From Microcella alkalica (GTDB taxonomy: Bacteria; Actinomycetota; Actinomycetes; Actinomycetales; Microbacteriaceae), in assembly GCF_014137945.1 (NCBI RefSeq), contig NZ_JACGWX010000005.1, forward strand, positions 176,532-240,531: 64,000 bases of DNA, given 5' to 3'. Each line of letters starts with the position of its first letter. Position 1 is the stretch's first letter. This document shows, piece by piece, positions 8,461 through 17,158 of this stretch. A model generated the notes under the pieces. It was not told the DNA's origin. It ran no database searches and was given only the letters and a program-made list of their open reading frames with translations. Position numbers and translations under genes: made by a program.

Positions 8461-9102
8461 ATGATCGGCATGACCCAGACGCACCGCGCTCTCGCCGCGC
8501 TCGCCCTGCTCGGCGCGAGCGTCGTGCACCTCGCCGTCGCCGCGAGCGGCACCGCCACCCCCGTCGCCCTCCTGCTCGGGGTGCTCGGCGTCGCGGAGGC
8601 GACGGGAGCCGCCGCCGTCGCCCGCGGTGCGCTCGCCGCCCGCCCTGGCGCCCTCGCCGCCCTCCTCATCCTCCCGATCGTCGTGCCGATGGGCGCCCTC
8701 ACGATCGCCAGCGCGCTCGAGCGCCCCGACCTCACCGGCGCCCTCGTGCAGCCGACCCTGCTCGGTGCCGCCCTCCTCTCCTTCGCGGGCGCGCTCGTCG
8801 CGGCCACCGCGGCGCGCCGCCTGCGCGCAACGGATGCCCGCCCCTCCGCTCCCGCTGCGCCGACCCGCCCCGCTCGCCAGGCCACGCTGCTCGTGACCGC
8901 AGCTCTCGTCACCGGTCTCGTCTCGGCTCCGGCCGTCGCGTCGGCCGGGCCCGGGCTCGTTCCCGGGGCGCCCGTCGCGTCGCTCACGGACCAGACGGGC
9001 ACCATCGACGAAGCGGACACCGCGGACGAGGACGCCGCGGACGACGCACCGCGCTTCGCCGCGCCGAACGGGCACGAGGGCCACGTCGGCTACGCGCCGT
9101 AG
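8461..9102 (+). CDS. Hypothetical membrane protein
   Basis: A 213-residue protein not assigned to a known family. It has four hydrophobic segments in the first 120 residues and a fifth near residues 140-160 (LLVTAALVTGLVSAPAVASAG). The tail is acidic (DEADTADEDAADDAP) and ends NGHEGHVGYAP. The fifth segment with its AVASA end looks like an internal signal-peptide-like element, so the acidic tail may lie outside the membrane. ATG 8470 is an equally plausible start. Confidence 0.55.
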   Translation: MIGMTQTHRALAALALLGASVVHLAVAASGTATPVALLLGVLGVAEATGAAAVARGALAARPGALAALLILPIVVPMGALTIASALERPDLTGALVQPTLLGAALLSFAGALVAATAARRLRATDARPSAPAAPTRPARQATLLVTAALVTGLVSAPAVASAGPGLVPGAPVASLTDQTGTIDEADTADEDAADDAPRFAAPNGHEGHVGYAP

Positions 9103-9120
9103 ACCGCGAACTAGCTGAGC

Positions 9121-10446
9121 TCAGACCGCCTTCTCGACCGCCCGCCCGATGACCGGCTCGACCTCGGCCATGAACCGCCGCACGTCCTCGTCGACGATGA
9201 CGTCGCTCGGCCGCAGCCCACGGGTGAGGTAGAGGCCCTCGATCGAGCGGATGCGCGACAGCGCGACGTACGCCTGACCGGGCGCGAAGGCTCGCGGCCC
9301 GAGGTCGACGATCGCCTGGTCGTAGGTCGACCCCTGCGATTTGTGGATCGTCACCGCCCACGCGAGTCGCAGCGGGAACTGCGTGAACTCGGCCACGACG
9401 TCCTTCGTGACGCGCTTCGTCGCCGCCGAGTACGTGTAGCGGTACTTCTCCCACACCGCCGGCAGCACCTCGAAGTTCTCGCCGTCGACCTCGACCCAGA
9501 CCGTCTTGCCGATGCGCTCGACGGTGCCGAGCGTGCCGTTGACCCACCGCGGGGTGCCGTCGCCGCCGGTGTCGTTGCGGAGGAACATCACCTGCGCGCC
9601 GATCTTCAGCTCGAGCGTCTCGTCGGCGGGGTAGCCGCCGCGTCCGCCGAACTCGCCTGCGATGTCGGCGCGCGCTGTCTTCGGGGCTCCGGGCAGCCGG
9701 CGCAGGGCATCCGTGTTGATGCGCGTCACGGTCGCGTTCGTCGTCGCGAGAGTCAGGATGCCCTCCGCCGGGGCGGGGCGCGCGCCGGCCTCGTTGAGGG
9801 CGCGCCCGATCTCCGGTGTCACCTCCCCGTGGCGCACGGCCGAGAGCATCGCGCGGAAGGCCTCGTCCTGCTGGCGGTGGATGGTCTGCAGCTCGACGAT
9901 GCGCAGGTCGGCCTCGCGCCACACCTTCGCGTCGAAGAACCACATCGAGCGGTAGTGGTCGGCGTAGTAGGCGCGCTCGCCCTCGTCGCGGCCCGGCACC
10001 GGGGCGAGCTGGTACGGGTCGCCGAAGAGGACGACCTGCGCTCCGCCGAAGGGCTCGTGCGGGCGCCGCCGCGACTGCCGCAGGCGCCGGTCGATCGCGT
10101 CCATCAGGTCGGCGCTCACCATCGATATCTCGTCGATCACGATCGTGTCGACCTCGCCGAGGAGGCGCGCGAGCTGCGGGGGGCTCTCAAGCTCCTGGTC
10201 GGCGATGAGCCCGATCGGCAGCCGGAACAGCGAGTGGATCGTCTGCCCGCCGACGTTGAGCGCCGCCACGCCGGTCGGCGCGCACACGATCACCGTGCGG
10301 TCGGTCGCCTCGAGGAAGGCCTGCAGCAGCGTCGACTTGCCGGTGCCGGCGCGCCCCGTGACGAACACGTGGTCACGCGTCGACTCGATGAGCTCGAGCA
10401 CGGCCCGCTGCTCTGTGGCGAGGCGGCCGTCGGGTCGATCGGGCAT
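9121..10446 (-). CDS. Pif1-like SF1 DNA helicase / AAA ATPase
   Basis: A 441-residue protein. Walker A GRAGTGKST is at residues 31-39, Walker B is VIDEIS, and a motif-III-like VVLFGDPYQLAPV follows. C-terminal helicase motifs AVTIHKSQGSTYD and YVALSRIRSIEGLYL define the Pif1/RecD-like group of 5'-3' helicases. It probably unwinds DNA secondary structures or stalled forks; it lacks extra nuclease domains. The minus-strand -10 TACCCT (10459-10454) is seven bases before the ATG, indicating a leaderless message divergent from the next gene. Confidence 0.85.
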   Translation of the reverse strand: MPDRPDGRLATEQRAVLELIESTRDHVFVTGRAGTGKSTLLQAFLEATDRTVIVCAPTGVAALNVGGQTIHSLFRLPIGLIADQELESPPQLARLLGEVDTIVIDEISMVSADLMDAIDRRLRQSRRRPHEPFGGAQVVLFGDPYQLAPVPGRDEGERAYYADHYRSMWFFDAKVWREADLRIVELQTIHRQQDEAFRAMLSAVRHGEVTPEIGRALNEAGARPAPAEGILTLATTNATVTRINTDALRRLPGAPKTARADIAGEFGGRGGYPADETLELKIGAQVMFLRNDTGGDGTPRWVNGTLGTVERIGKTVWVEVDGENFEVLPAVWEKYRYTYSAATKRVTKDVVAEFTQFPLRLAWAVTIHKSQGSTYDQAIVDLGPRAFAPGQAYVALSRIRSIEGLYLTRGLRPSDVIVDEDVRRFMAEVEPVIGRAVEKAV

Positions 10447-10503
10447 GCCAGCCAGGGTACTGCGCTCGAGGCGGGCATCCCGACCGCGCCTAGGCTGATG
10501 CGC

Positions 10504-11490
10504 ATGGCACGGCGGGGGATGCTCTGGGGAGGGATCGTCGCCGCCTCCGTCGCCGTCGCGGCGCTCTCGGTCACAGCCGCAGTCGCCGACGCGACGAGCC
10601 CGGAGCGCACCGTCCGCGACTACCTCGCCGCGCTCGCCTCCGACGACCTCGCGACCGCCGCCGCGCTCTCCGGGCTCGACGCCGCCGACCTCGATCGACT
10701 CGGCGGCATGCCCCTCGGCGACGCCGGCACCTCCGACGTCGCCGACATCGTCGACGTCATCGAGCTCGGGCCCCGCACCCGGATCGTCACGGCGCGATAC
10801 GGGGAGCGCGGCGTCGACGTCGTGCCCGTGACCTTCGAGCTCGAGGCGGCGCCGTTCGGTCCCTTCACCCGCTGGGTGCTGAGCGGGCCTCCCCTGGCCG
10901 AGGTCACCGTGGCCGCCGACGGGCACGTCGAAGTCGTCGTCAACGGGATGCCCCGCTCGGCCGAGCGCGGGGGCGGCGCCATCCACGTCGTCGGCTTCGT
11001 CCCGGCGCGATTGGAGGCCCGGATCGCGAGCCCGTTCCTCGACGGCGCGCCGGTGCGCGCACGATTCGGCACCGCATCCGCCGCCGACGCTCTTGTCGTG
11101 GAGGTCGCCCCCTCGGCGCGACTGCAGCGCGCGGTCGAGCGCGAAGTGGAGGCGTTCCTCGACGACTGCGTCGCGCAGCGCGTGCTGCAGCCGGCGGGCT
11201 GCCCTTTCGGCATCACCGTGCCCGATCGCGTCGTCGAGCCGCCGCAGTGGCGGGTGAGCGTTCCGCCCGTCGTGACGCTCGTCCCAGGCCGGCCGGCGGG
11301 GCTGGTCGCCGGTGAGTGGGGCATCGAGGCGGGCGTCACCGTGCGCGTCGCGCTGCGCGTGCAGCGGCTCATCGACGGAAAGATCGAGGATCGCGACGAG
11401 GCTGCGGTGGCGGTCGTCCGCGGGAGCGTCGCGCTCGACGACGAGGGCGCGACGATCACGATCGCGCCGCCGGAGGACGTCCCGGGCTGA
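10504..11490 (+). CDS. Exported/membrane-anchored hypothetical protein
   Basis: A 328-residue protein with an N-terminal hydrophobic segment (MLWGGIVAASVAVAALSVTA) and a long soluble, beta-rich C-terminal part. No recognised catalytic motif is seen; a Cys pair (DDCVAQ and AGCPFG) might form a disulphide outside the cell. ATG 10504 is preferred over ATG 10498 because TAGGCT at 10491-10496 lies seven bases upstream, the spacing of leaderless actinobacterial transcripts. The region after SPERTVRDYLAAL resembles the small domains found in actinobacterial exported proteins. Confidence 0.6.
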   Translation: MARRGMLWGGIVAASVAVAALSVTAAVADATSPERTVRDYLAALASDDLATAAALSGLDAADLDRLGGMPLGDAGTSDVADIVDVIELGPRTRIVTARYGERGVDVVPVTFELEAAPFGPFTRWVLSGPPLAEVTVAADGHVEVVVNGMPRSAERGGGAIHVVGFVPARLEARIASPFLDGAPVRARFGTASAADALVVEVAPSARLQRAVEREVEAFLDDCVAQRVLQPAGCPFGITVPDRVVEPPQWRVSVPPVVTLVPGRPAGLVAGEWGIEAGVTVRVALRVQRLIDGKIEDRDEAAVAVVRGSVALDDEGATITIAPPEDVPG

Positions 11491-11511
11491 GCGCCGCGGG
11501 CGGCGCCGACG

Positions 11512-13554
11512 TCAGGAGGTCGGGGCGCGGGGCTCGCCCCGCGCGGCGCGCTTCGCGAGCATCGCGTTGTACGCCTTGAGCTCGGCGTCGTCGTCGCGGT
11601 CGGCCTGCCGGTCGCGGCGCTTGGTCTCGCGCGAGTCGTCGCGACTCCACATCACGGCGACGAGGATGGCGAGCGCGACGGTCGGGATCTCGCCGACGCT
11701 CCAGGCGATCTCGCCGCCGCGCACCTGATCCTCGAGCGGGGTGTCGCCCCACTCGCGGCCCATCGCACCGTACCACTCCGGCAGCAGCAGGCTCGTGCCG
11801 GTGATGAGCGAGAGGCCGAAGAAGGCGTGGAAGGCCATCGTCGCGAGCAGGATCATGAGCCGCACCGGGTACGGCGGGCGGTACGGCGCGGGGTCGACGC
11901 CGATGAGCGCGTTGACGAAGAAGTAGCCGCTCAGCAGAAAGTGCAGGATCATCCACTGGTGGCCGAGGTGATCGGTCACCGCCCAGGAGAACAGCGGCGA
12001 GTAGTAGAACACCAGCAGCGAGACGGCGAAGATCACCGACGCGACGATCGGGTGCCCGACGATCGAGGCGAAGCGCGAGTGCACAATCGCGAGGATCCAC
12101 TCCCTCGGCCCGCGCGATCCGTCCTTCCGCACCCGGATGGCGCGCGCCGCGAGCGTCACGGGCGCTGAGAGCACGAGCAGGACGGGGATGCCCATGCTGA
12201 GCATCATGTGCCCGAGCATGTGCACGCTGAACAGGTAGCGCTCGTAGACCGCGATGCCGCTGCTCGTGACGACGAGCAGCGCGACCATGCCTGCCACCCA
12301 CAGGATCGAGCGGTGCACGGGCCACCGGTCGCCACGACGGTGCAGCCGCAGCACGCCGGCGACGTAGAAGAACGTGCCGAATGCGGCGAGGAGCGCCCAC
12401 AGCAGGTTGAGATCCCACTCCGTCAGCACGCGCCACGGCTCGAACGGCGGCGGCAGGGGAGCGCCGGTGAGCCACTCAGCGGGCGAAGGGTCGTCGAGCT
12501 GATCGACGGGCACCTCCGGGACGGGCGAGGGCGTGCGAGCGAGCGCCGTCGCGAGGCCGCTCGCGATCCCCATGACGGCGAGCTCGACGACCACGATCGC
12601 CCAGAAGGATGCCCGGGGCGTGCGATCGCGCTCGACGCGCCCGATGAGAACGCGCCGGTACGCCGCCCCGAAGCCGCCGAGCGCGACGAGCGCGACGACC
12701 TTGCCGATCACGATGGCGCCGTAGCCCGAGTCGAGGCCCTCCCACCCGCCGACGCGCAGCTGCGCGCTCACGAGCCCCGAGGCCGCGACGACGACGAACG
12801 CGATGAGGGCGAGGGTCGAGTAGCGGGCGAGCACGACGGGGAGGCGGTCGCCGAGCTCGCGGCGGAGGAGGACGAGGGTCAGGAGGCCTCCGACCCACAC
12901 GGCCGCGAAGACCGAGTGCAGATAGACCGCGGTGACGGCGGCGTCGTGATCGGCGGTGCCGCCCGCGTGACCCTGCTGCGCGACGGGCCACAGCGTCGCG
13001 ACGGCGAGGAGGCCGACGAAGGCGAGCACGGCCTGCGAGCGGGCGGCGAAGCACAGCACCGTGACGGTCGCCGCCATGACGGTCGTCCAGAGCCAGGCGC
13101 GGCCGATGTCGGTCTCGCCGAAGAAGGTCGCGAGCAGGCGGCCGAATCGCTCGTCGAGCGCGATCGGCTCGAGGAAGACGCTGAGGAAGGTGAGGAAGCC
13201 GGCGACCGCGGAGGCGAGAGTCCAGAGACCGGCGGCGCCGGCGGCGATGTCGAGCGCCCGGTGGTGCTCGGGGCGGCCGGGCGCCAGCGCGATGAGGGCG
13301 AGCAGGAGGCCGCCGATCGTGGCGGCGGCCGAGAGGGTGAGGACGAGCTTGGCGACGGGGAGTCCGTACCGGACGACGAGGCCCGGATCGGCGACGAGCG
13401 GAGCATCGGCCCCGCCGCCGAGCGCGAGCGCGACGACGAGGGTCAGGACGGCGGTCGTCGCTAGCGCCCCGATACCGAGAGCGCCCCACGGCGAGCGAGT
13501 CGTCGTCGCGCGAGACGAATCGCGCGACGCGGGCGCCGGGCGGGTCGAGGTCAC
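11512..13554 (-). CDS. CopD-CtaG fusion: copper resistance D family / cytochrome c oxidase assembly membrane protein
   Basis: A 680-residue membrane protein with two parts. The first half (to about residue 340) has the CopD pattern of eight or so membrane helices, including AVYLHSVFAAVWVGGLL. The second half has the caa3-type CtaG pattern (RYLFSVHMLGHMMLSMGIPVLL, HQWMILHFLLSGYFFVN), rich in His and Met. Together they suggest copper import or handling and delivery to the CuB site of cytochrome oxidase. Such fusions are common in actinobacteria. GTG 13554 has TACCCT (13566-13561) six bases upstream, so it is probably leaderless. Confidence 0.85.
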   Translation of the reverse strand: MTSTRPAPASRDSSRATTTRSPWGALGIGALATTAVLTLVVALALGGGADAPLVADPGLVVRYGLPVAKLVLTLSAAATIGGLLLALIALAPGRPEHHRALDIAAGAAGLWTLASAVAGFLTFLSVFLEPIALDERFGRLLATFFGETDIGRAWLWTTVMAATVTVLCFAARSQAVLAFVGLLAVATLWPVAQQGHAGGTADHDAAVTAVYLHSVFAAVWVGGLLTLVLLRRELGDRLPVVLARYSTLALIAFVVVAASGLVSAQLRVGGWEGLDSGYGAIVIGKVVALVALGGFGAAYRRVLIGRVERDRTPRASFWAIVVVELAVMGIASGLATALARTPSPVPEVPVDQLDDPSPAEWLTGAPLPPPFEPWRVLTEWDLNLLWALLAAFGTFFYVAGVLRLHRRGDRWPVHRSILWVAGMVALLVVTSSGIAVYERYLFSVHMLGHMMLSMGIPVLLVLSAPVTLAARAIRVRKDGSRGPREWILAIVHSRFASIVGHPIVASVIFAVSLLVFYYSPLFSWAVTDHLGHQWMILHFLLSGYFFVNALIGVDPAPYRPPYPVRLMILLATMAFHAFFGLSLITGTSLLLPEWYGAMGREWGDTPLEDQVRGGEIAWSVGEIPTVALAILVAVMWSRDDSRETKRRDRQADRDDDAELKAYNAMLAKRAARGEPRAPTS

Positions 13555-13626
13555 GGGTCAAGGGTAGGCGAGCATCCTGATGCATCGATGCGGGATGCGG
13601 CGTCGCTCGGATCGCCCGGGAGAACG

Positions 13627-13666
13627 CGACGACGGGGGCGATCCGCGCGGATCGCCCCCGTCGTCG
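13627..13666 (-). terminator. Perfect 40-base palindromic terminator after hupB
   Basis: The sequence is fully self-complementary about 13646/13647, giving an uninterrupted stem of up to about 18 pairs around a short GC loop. It lies 20 bases beyond the stop of hupB, which is read leftward. No long U-run follows, as is common in high-GC actinobacteria. Confidence 0.8.
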
Positions 13667-13685
13667 GAGACCTGTGCGGTCGGAA

Positions 13686-13958
13686 TTACTTGGCGGCAGC
13701 CTTCAGCTTGCTGCCGGCGCTGATCTTCACGCCGTTCGACGCGGCGATCTGGATGGTCTCGCCGGTCTGCGGGTTGCGGCCCTGGCGGGCGGCGCGAGCG
13801 GTGCGCTCGACCGAGATCCAGCCCGGGATCGAGACCTTGGTGCCCTTGCCCACGGCGTCGGACAGGACCGAGAACAGGCCGTCGACGACACGGTTGACGT
13901 CAGCCTGGCTCAGGCCCGACTCAGCGGCCACGGCGGCGACGAGCTCGGAACGGTTCAT
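13686..13958 (-). CDS. hupB: DNA-binding protein HU
   Basis: A 90-residue nucleoid protein of classic HU length. MNRSELVAAVAAESGLSQAD leads into the dimerisation helices; the DNA-binding arm region has TARAARQGRNPQTGETI with the invariant RNPQTG. It lacks the long Lys-rich tail of mycobacterial HupB. ATG 13958 is supported by GAGGAGGAC just upstream; a longer in-frame extension to 14036 has no conserved content. A minus-strand -10 TAGTTT lies at 14032-14027. Confidence 0.95.
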   Translation of the reverse strand: MNRSELVAAVAAESGLSQADVNRVVDGLFSVLSDAVGKGTKVSIPGWISVERTARAARQGRNPQTGETIQIAASNGVKISAGSKLKAAAK

Positions 13959-14137
13959 GGTGTCCTCCTCGGACGTCAAGTTCGGTGGAACGATCCGTGA
14001 CCAGGGGATGGCCGCGAACCGCCTCGAAACTAGCACCAGTCCCGCGTGTTTCCGGGCTCATTCGCGGCTCGCGGCGTTGATTTTCCGCCATTTTCCGCGA
14101 TTCGAGCCCGATCGGGCGCTCCTGGCTGGGAAATGCA

Positions 14138-14169
14138 CGAGAGGCGCCCCGCGAACGGGACGCCTCTCG
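14138..14169 (-). terminator. Terminator after rpsN
   Basis: Stem of C plus GAGAGGCG (14138-14146) and CCCG, loop CGAA (14152-14155), then CGGG and CGCCTCTC plus G, with one C/A mismatch. In the leftward direction it is followed by TGCATTTCCC. It lies about 30 bases past the rpsN stop. Confidence 0.75.
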
Positions 14170-14197
14170 ATGCCGGCAGAGCGGCAGGGAACCGGTG

Positions 14198-14503
14198 CTA
14201 CCAGCTCGACTTCGTGATGCCGGGCAGCTCGCCGCGGTGCGCCATGTCGCGGAAGCGGACGCGCGAGATGCCGTACTGCTTGAGGTGGCCGCGGGGACGG
14301 CCGTCGACGGCGTCGCGGTTGCGGACGCGCACGGGCGACGCGTCGCGGGGCAGCTTCTGCAGCCCCTGGCGCGCGGCCTCGCGCGAATCATCGGTGCCGT
14401 TAGGGTCGACCAGGGCCTTCTTCAGCTCGAGGCGCTTCGCGGCGTAACGCTCGACGATGACCTTGCGCTGCTCGTTGCGCGCGATCTTGCTCTTCTTCGC
14501 CAT
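14198..14503 (-). CDS. rpsN: 30S ribosomal protein S14, zinc-independent form
   Basis: A 101-residue S14 of the long form. It begins [14 protein letters not shown] and ends with [17 protein letters not shown]. It contains no cysteine, so it is the C-minus type that needs no zinc, unlike the short 61-residue form with CxxC pairs. It is the third gene of rpmB-rpmG-rpsN, three bases after rpmG. In several actinobacteria this trio is repressed by Zur. Confidence 0.95.
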   Translation of the reverse strand: MAKKSKIARNEQRKVIVERYAAKRLELKKALVDPNGTDDSREAARQGLQKLPRDASPVRVRNRDAVDGRPRGHLKQYGISRVRFRDMAHRGELPGITKSSW

Positions 14504-14506
14504 TTC

Positions 14507-14674
14507 TTAGCGCTCCTCGCGGAATTCGACGTGCTTGCGGATGACCGGGTCGTACTTCTTCAGCACGAGGCGGTCGGGGTCGTTGCGGCGGTTCTTGCGG
14601 GTCACGTAGGTGTACCCGGTGCCGGCGGTCGACCGGAGCTTGATGATGGGACGGACGTCCTGCTGCTTGGCCAC
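14507..14674 (-). CDS. rpmG: 50S ribosomal protein L33, zinc-independent form
   Basis: A 55-residue protein read from GTG 14674. It starts [17 protein letters not shown], continues [14 protein letters not shown] and ends HVEFREER. It has no cysteine, whereas the zinc form carries two CxxC pairs. The GTG start shares its first G with the last base of the rpmB stop codon (TAGTG), so translation is coupled. Confidence 0.9.
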   Translation of the reverse strand: MAKQQDVRPIIKLRSTAGTGYTYVTRKNRRNDPDRLVLKKYDPVIRKHVEFREER

Positions 14675-14910
14675 TAGATCTTCTCCCCACGGGCCAGGAG
14701 GTCCTTGACCACGGACTCGATGCCGCGCGCGTCGATGACCTTGATGCCCTTGGCCGACAGCGTCAGCGTGACATTCCGGCGGAGCGACGGCACGAAGTAC
14801 GTCTTCTTCTGGATGTTCGGGTCGAACCGGCGCTTGGTGCGCCGGTGCGAGTGCGAGATGTTGTGACCGAAGCCGGGAACGGCTCCGGTCACCTGGCAGA
14901 CGGCTGCCAT
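14674..14910 (-). CDS. rpmB: 50S ribosomal protein L28, zinc-independent form
   Basis: A 78-residue L28. It begins [17 protein letters not shown]; the CxxC of zinc-binding L28 is broken because the second Cys is Thr. [14 protein letters not shown] and the C-terminal [10 protein letters not shown] are conserved. It starts at ATG 14910 with TGGAGGAACC upstream. It is first in the rpmB-rpmG-rpsN operon. I found no clear Zur-like box in the 152 bases upstream. Confidence 0.95.
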   Translation of the reverse strand: MAAVCQVTGAVPGFGHNISHSHRRTKRRFDPNIQKKTYFVPSLRRNVTLTLSAKGIKVIDARGIESVVKDLLARGEKI

Positions 14911-14934
14911 GGTTCCTCCAAATATTCGGCTACC

Positions 14935-14952
14935 GTGCGGCGAGCGCCGCAC
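14935..14952 (-). terminator. Short GC hairpin between zur and rpmB
   Basis: GTGCGGCG (14935-14942) and CGCCGCAC (14945-14952) are perfect complements around two bases. It could end transcripts of the zinc operon, 110 bases past the zur stop, or act in the rpmB leader; the position does not decide. Nothing else is evident in 14911-15062. Confidence 0.4.
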
Positions 14953-15062
14953 CCAAGGTCACTTGTCGGCACGCTGACACCGCCTGATCCGTTCGAGTAG
15001 CGGGTGAACGGGGGGGAGAGCGCACAGGAAGGGCGAACGATCGCCCGACACAATCGCCCAGC

Positions 15063-15467
15063 TTACGGCCTGGATGCCCGATCGGCCAACTCGGAGCAGC
15101 GGGCGCAGAGCCCGAATATGTCGACGACGTGCTCGGCGCGGGTGAACCCGTGCTCGGCGGCCGTCCTGCGGGCCCAGTCCTCGACGGGCTGAGCCTCGAT
15201 CTCGACCGTGGTACCGCACGTGCGGCAGATGAGGTGGTGGTGGTGATTGCCCGGAGTGCAGGCCCGGTAGAGCGCCTCCCCGTCCTGCGTGAGGGAGTCG
15301 GCCTCGCCGACGTCGGTGAGATCGGTCAGGGCCCGGTACACGGTCGCGAGGCCGATCGTGCTGCCGGCATCGCGAAGGGCGCCGTGGAGGGACTGCGCGC
15401 TGACGAAGCCCTCCGACTCGCTCAGCGCGGCCCGCACCGCCTCGCGCTGCCAGGTGTTCCTCTTCAT
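15063..15467 (-). CDS. zur: Fur family regulator, probable zinc uptake regulator
   Basis: A 134-residue Fur-family repressor. The N-terminal winged helix (RNTWQREAVRAALSES ... SAQSLHGALRDAG ... GLATVYRALTDL) is followed by the His/Cys regulatory site GNHHHHLICRTCG and a structural zinc pair FGLCARC. As the last gene of znuA-znuC-znuB it is best read as Zur, which with zinc bound represses high-affinity zinc uptake. The 25-base dyad before znuA is its likely operator. Confidence 0.85.
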   Translation of the reverse strand: MKRNTWQREAVRAALSESEGFVSAQSLHGALRDAGSTIGLATVYRALTDLTDVGEADSLTQDGEALYRACTPGNHHHHLICRTCGTTVEIEAQPVEDWARRTAAEHGFTRAEHVVDIFGLCARCSELADRASRP

Positions 15468-15479
15468 GTCGATTCCAGG

Positions 15480-16340
15480 CTACGCGCTGAGCCGTGCAGA
15501 GCCGACCCGTCGGGGCGCGCCGGCCGAGCGTCGCCACTCGATGATTCGGCACACGAGGTAGATCGCGAACGAGATCGTCGTGATGTACGGGCTGATCGGC
15601 AGCGAACCGCCGAGCGCGAGGAGGATTCCGCCGACGGCCGACACCAGGCCGAAGACCATGCTGAGGACGGGGACGAGCACGGGAGAAGCCGATACCCGCA
15701 GCGCCGCGGCCGCCGGCGTGACGAGGAGAGCGAGCACGAGCAGCGCTCCGATGACCTGGATCGATACCGCGACGGCCAGGCCGAGCAGGATCATGAACAC
15801 GATGCTCAGCGCGCGGCCGGGAACGCCGCGCGCGCTGGCGACCTCCGGATCGAGGCTGTCGAAGGTCAGCGGCCGCCAGATGACGAGCAGCGCGATGAGC
15901 ACGAGAGCGCTGATGCCCATGAGCAGACCGAGCTGCGGCAGGTCGACGCTGATGATCTGGCCGGTCAGCAGGCCGAACTTGTTGCCGCTGCGGCCCGGGT
16001 ACAGGGCGAGGAAGAGGATGCCGAGTCCCAGACCGAACGGCATCAGCACCCCGATGATCGAGTTGCGATCGCGAGCGCGCGCCCCCAGCACGCCGATGAT
16101 CCCCGCCGCGATGAGCGAGCCGACGATCGAGCCCGCGACGATGTTCAGGCCCAGCAGGAGCGCGGCCGCCGCCCCGGCGAAGGAGAGCTCGCTGATGCCG
16201 TGCACCGCGAAGGCCATGTCGCGCTGCATGACGAAGACGCCGATGAGCCCGCCGACAATGCCGAGCACGCCCGCGGCGATGATCGAGTTCTGCACGAGCT
16301 CCAGCAGCTGTACGTACGTGCCCCCGTCGACGAAGGTCAT
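15480..16340 (-). CDS. znuB: Zinc/manganese ABC transporter permease
   Basis: A 286-residue ABC-3 family permease with about eight hydrophobic segments. It contains QRDMAFAVHGISELSFAGAAAALLLG, the conserved region contacting the ATPase, and ends in a short cytoplasmic Arg-rich tail. ATG 16340 overlaps the znuC stop by four bases. It forms the membrane channel for zinc delivered by ZnuA. Confidence 0.9.
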   Translation of the reverse strand: MTFVDGGTYVQLLELVQNSIIAAGVLGIVGGLIGVFVMQRDMAFAVHGISELSFAGAAAALLLGLNIVAGSIVGSLIAAGIIGVLGARARDRNSIIGVLMPFGLGLGILFLALYPGRSGNKFGLLTGQIISVDLPQLGLLMGISALVLIALLVIWRPLTFDSLDPEVASARGVPGRALSIVFMILLGLAVAVSIQVIGALLVLALLVTPAAAALRVSASPVLVPVLSMVFGLVSAVGGILLALGGSLPISPYITTISFAIYLVCRIIEWRRSAGAPRRVGSARLSA

Positions 16341-17158
16341 GCGACCACCTCGTGGTGGTGATCGGCGTCCGGAGCGCCGACGACCACGACGCGGCCGTGC
16401 GTGCGGAAAACGTCGACGGGCGTTCCGTAGAGCCGACTCAGGACCTCGCTCCGCAGCACCTCGTCGGGCGAGCCGATCGTGAAGGCGCCGTGGGCGAGGT
16501 AGAGCACGCGATCGACCATGCTGAGCACGGGGTTCACGTCGTGCGTGACGAAGACGACCGCGGTCGCGTGCTCCCGGCGGCGCGCGTCGATGAGCTCGCT
16601 CACTGCCCTCTGGTGCTGCAGGTCGAGGCTCATGAGCGGCTCGTCGCACAGCAGAAGCGCGGGGTCGTCGGCGAGCGACTGGGCCACGCGCAACCTCTGC
16701 TGCTCGCCGCCGGAGAGGCTGCCGAGTGGCTGGTCGGCGTACGGGGCCGCCCCGACCGCGGCGAGCAGGGCATCCACCTTCTCGCGGTCGGCGCGCGTCG
16801 TTATCGGAGGGCCGTATCGCTGACCGTTGACACCGAGCATCACGAGGTCTCGCCCGCGCAGCGGGGTGCCGGGCGCGACGATCTTCTGCTGCGGGATGTA
16901 GCCGATGCGACGGTGGCCCCGATGCGCGGGATGCCCGTCCACGAGCACCTCTCCGGCGTCGAGTGGCTGCTCGCCGAGCATGGACTTGAGCAGGCTCGTC
17001 TTGCCCGTGCCGTTCGCCCCCAGCACGGCGATGAACTCGCCGGGCCGGATGTCGAGGTCCAGACCGCTCCAGAGGACGCGGTCGCCGAAGCCGAGCGCCC
17101 CGCCGCGGATCGTGAGAACCGGGGCGGGGTCGCTCGTCGACGGACGAGGGGTCGTCAC
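16337..17158 (-). CDS. znuC: Zinc/manganese ABC transporter ATP-binding protein
   Basis: A 273-residue ABC ATPase: Walker A GANGTGKTS, Q-loop IPQQKI, signature LSGGEQQRL, Walker B LLLCDEPL and switch His in FVTHDV. The start is GTG 17158, overlapping the znuA stop by four bases (GTGA); a longer frame to 17206 lies inside znuA. A His pair near the C-terminus (DADHHHEVVA) may bind metal. Confidence 0.9.
   Translation of the reverse strand: MTTPRPSTSDPAPVLTIRGGALGFGDRVLWSGLDLDIRPGEFIAVLGANGTGKTSLLKSMLGEQPLDAGEVLVDGHPAHRGHRRIGYIPQQKIVAPGTPLRGRDLVMLGVNGQRYGPPITTRADREKVDALLAAVGAAPYADQPLGSLSGGEQQRLRVAQSLADDPALLLCDEPLMSLDLQHQRAVSELIDARRREHATAVVFVTHDVNPVLSMVDRVLYLAHGAFTIGSPDEVLRSEVLSRLYGTPVDVFRTHGRVVVVGAPDADHHHEVVA

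Noticed and set aside
14911..15062. A Zur box upstream of rpmB
   Set aside because: No AA-nnn-TT type dyad is present; only a GC hairpin is seen.
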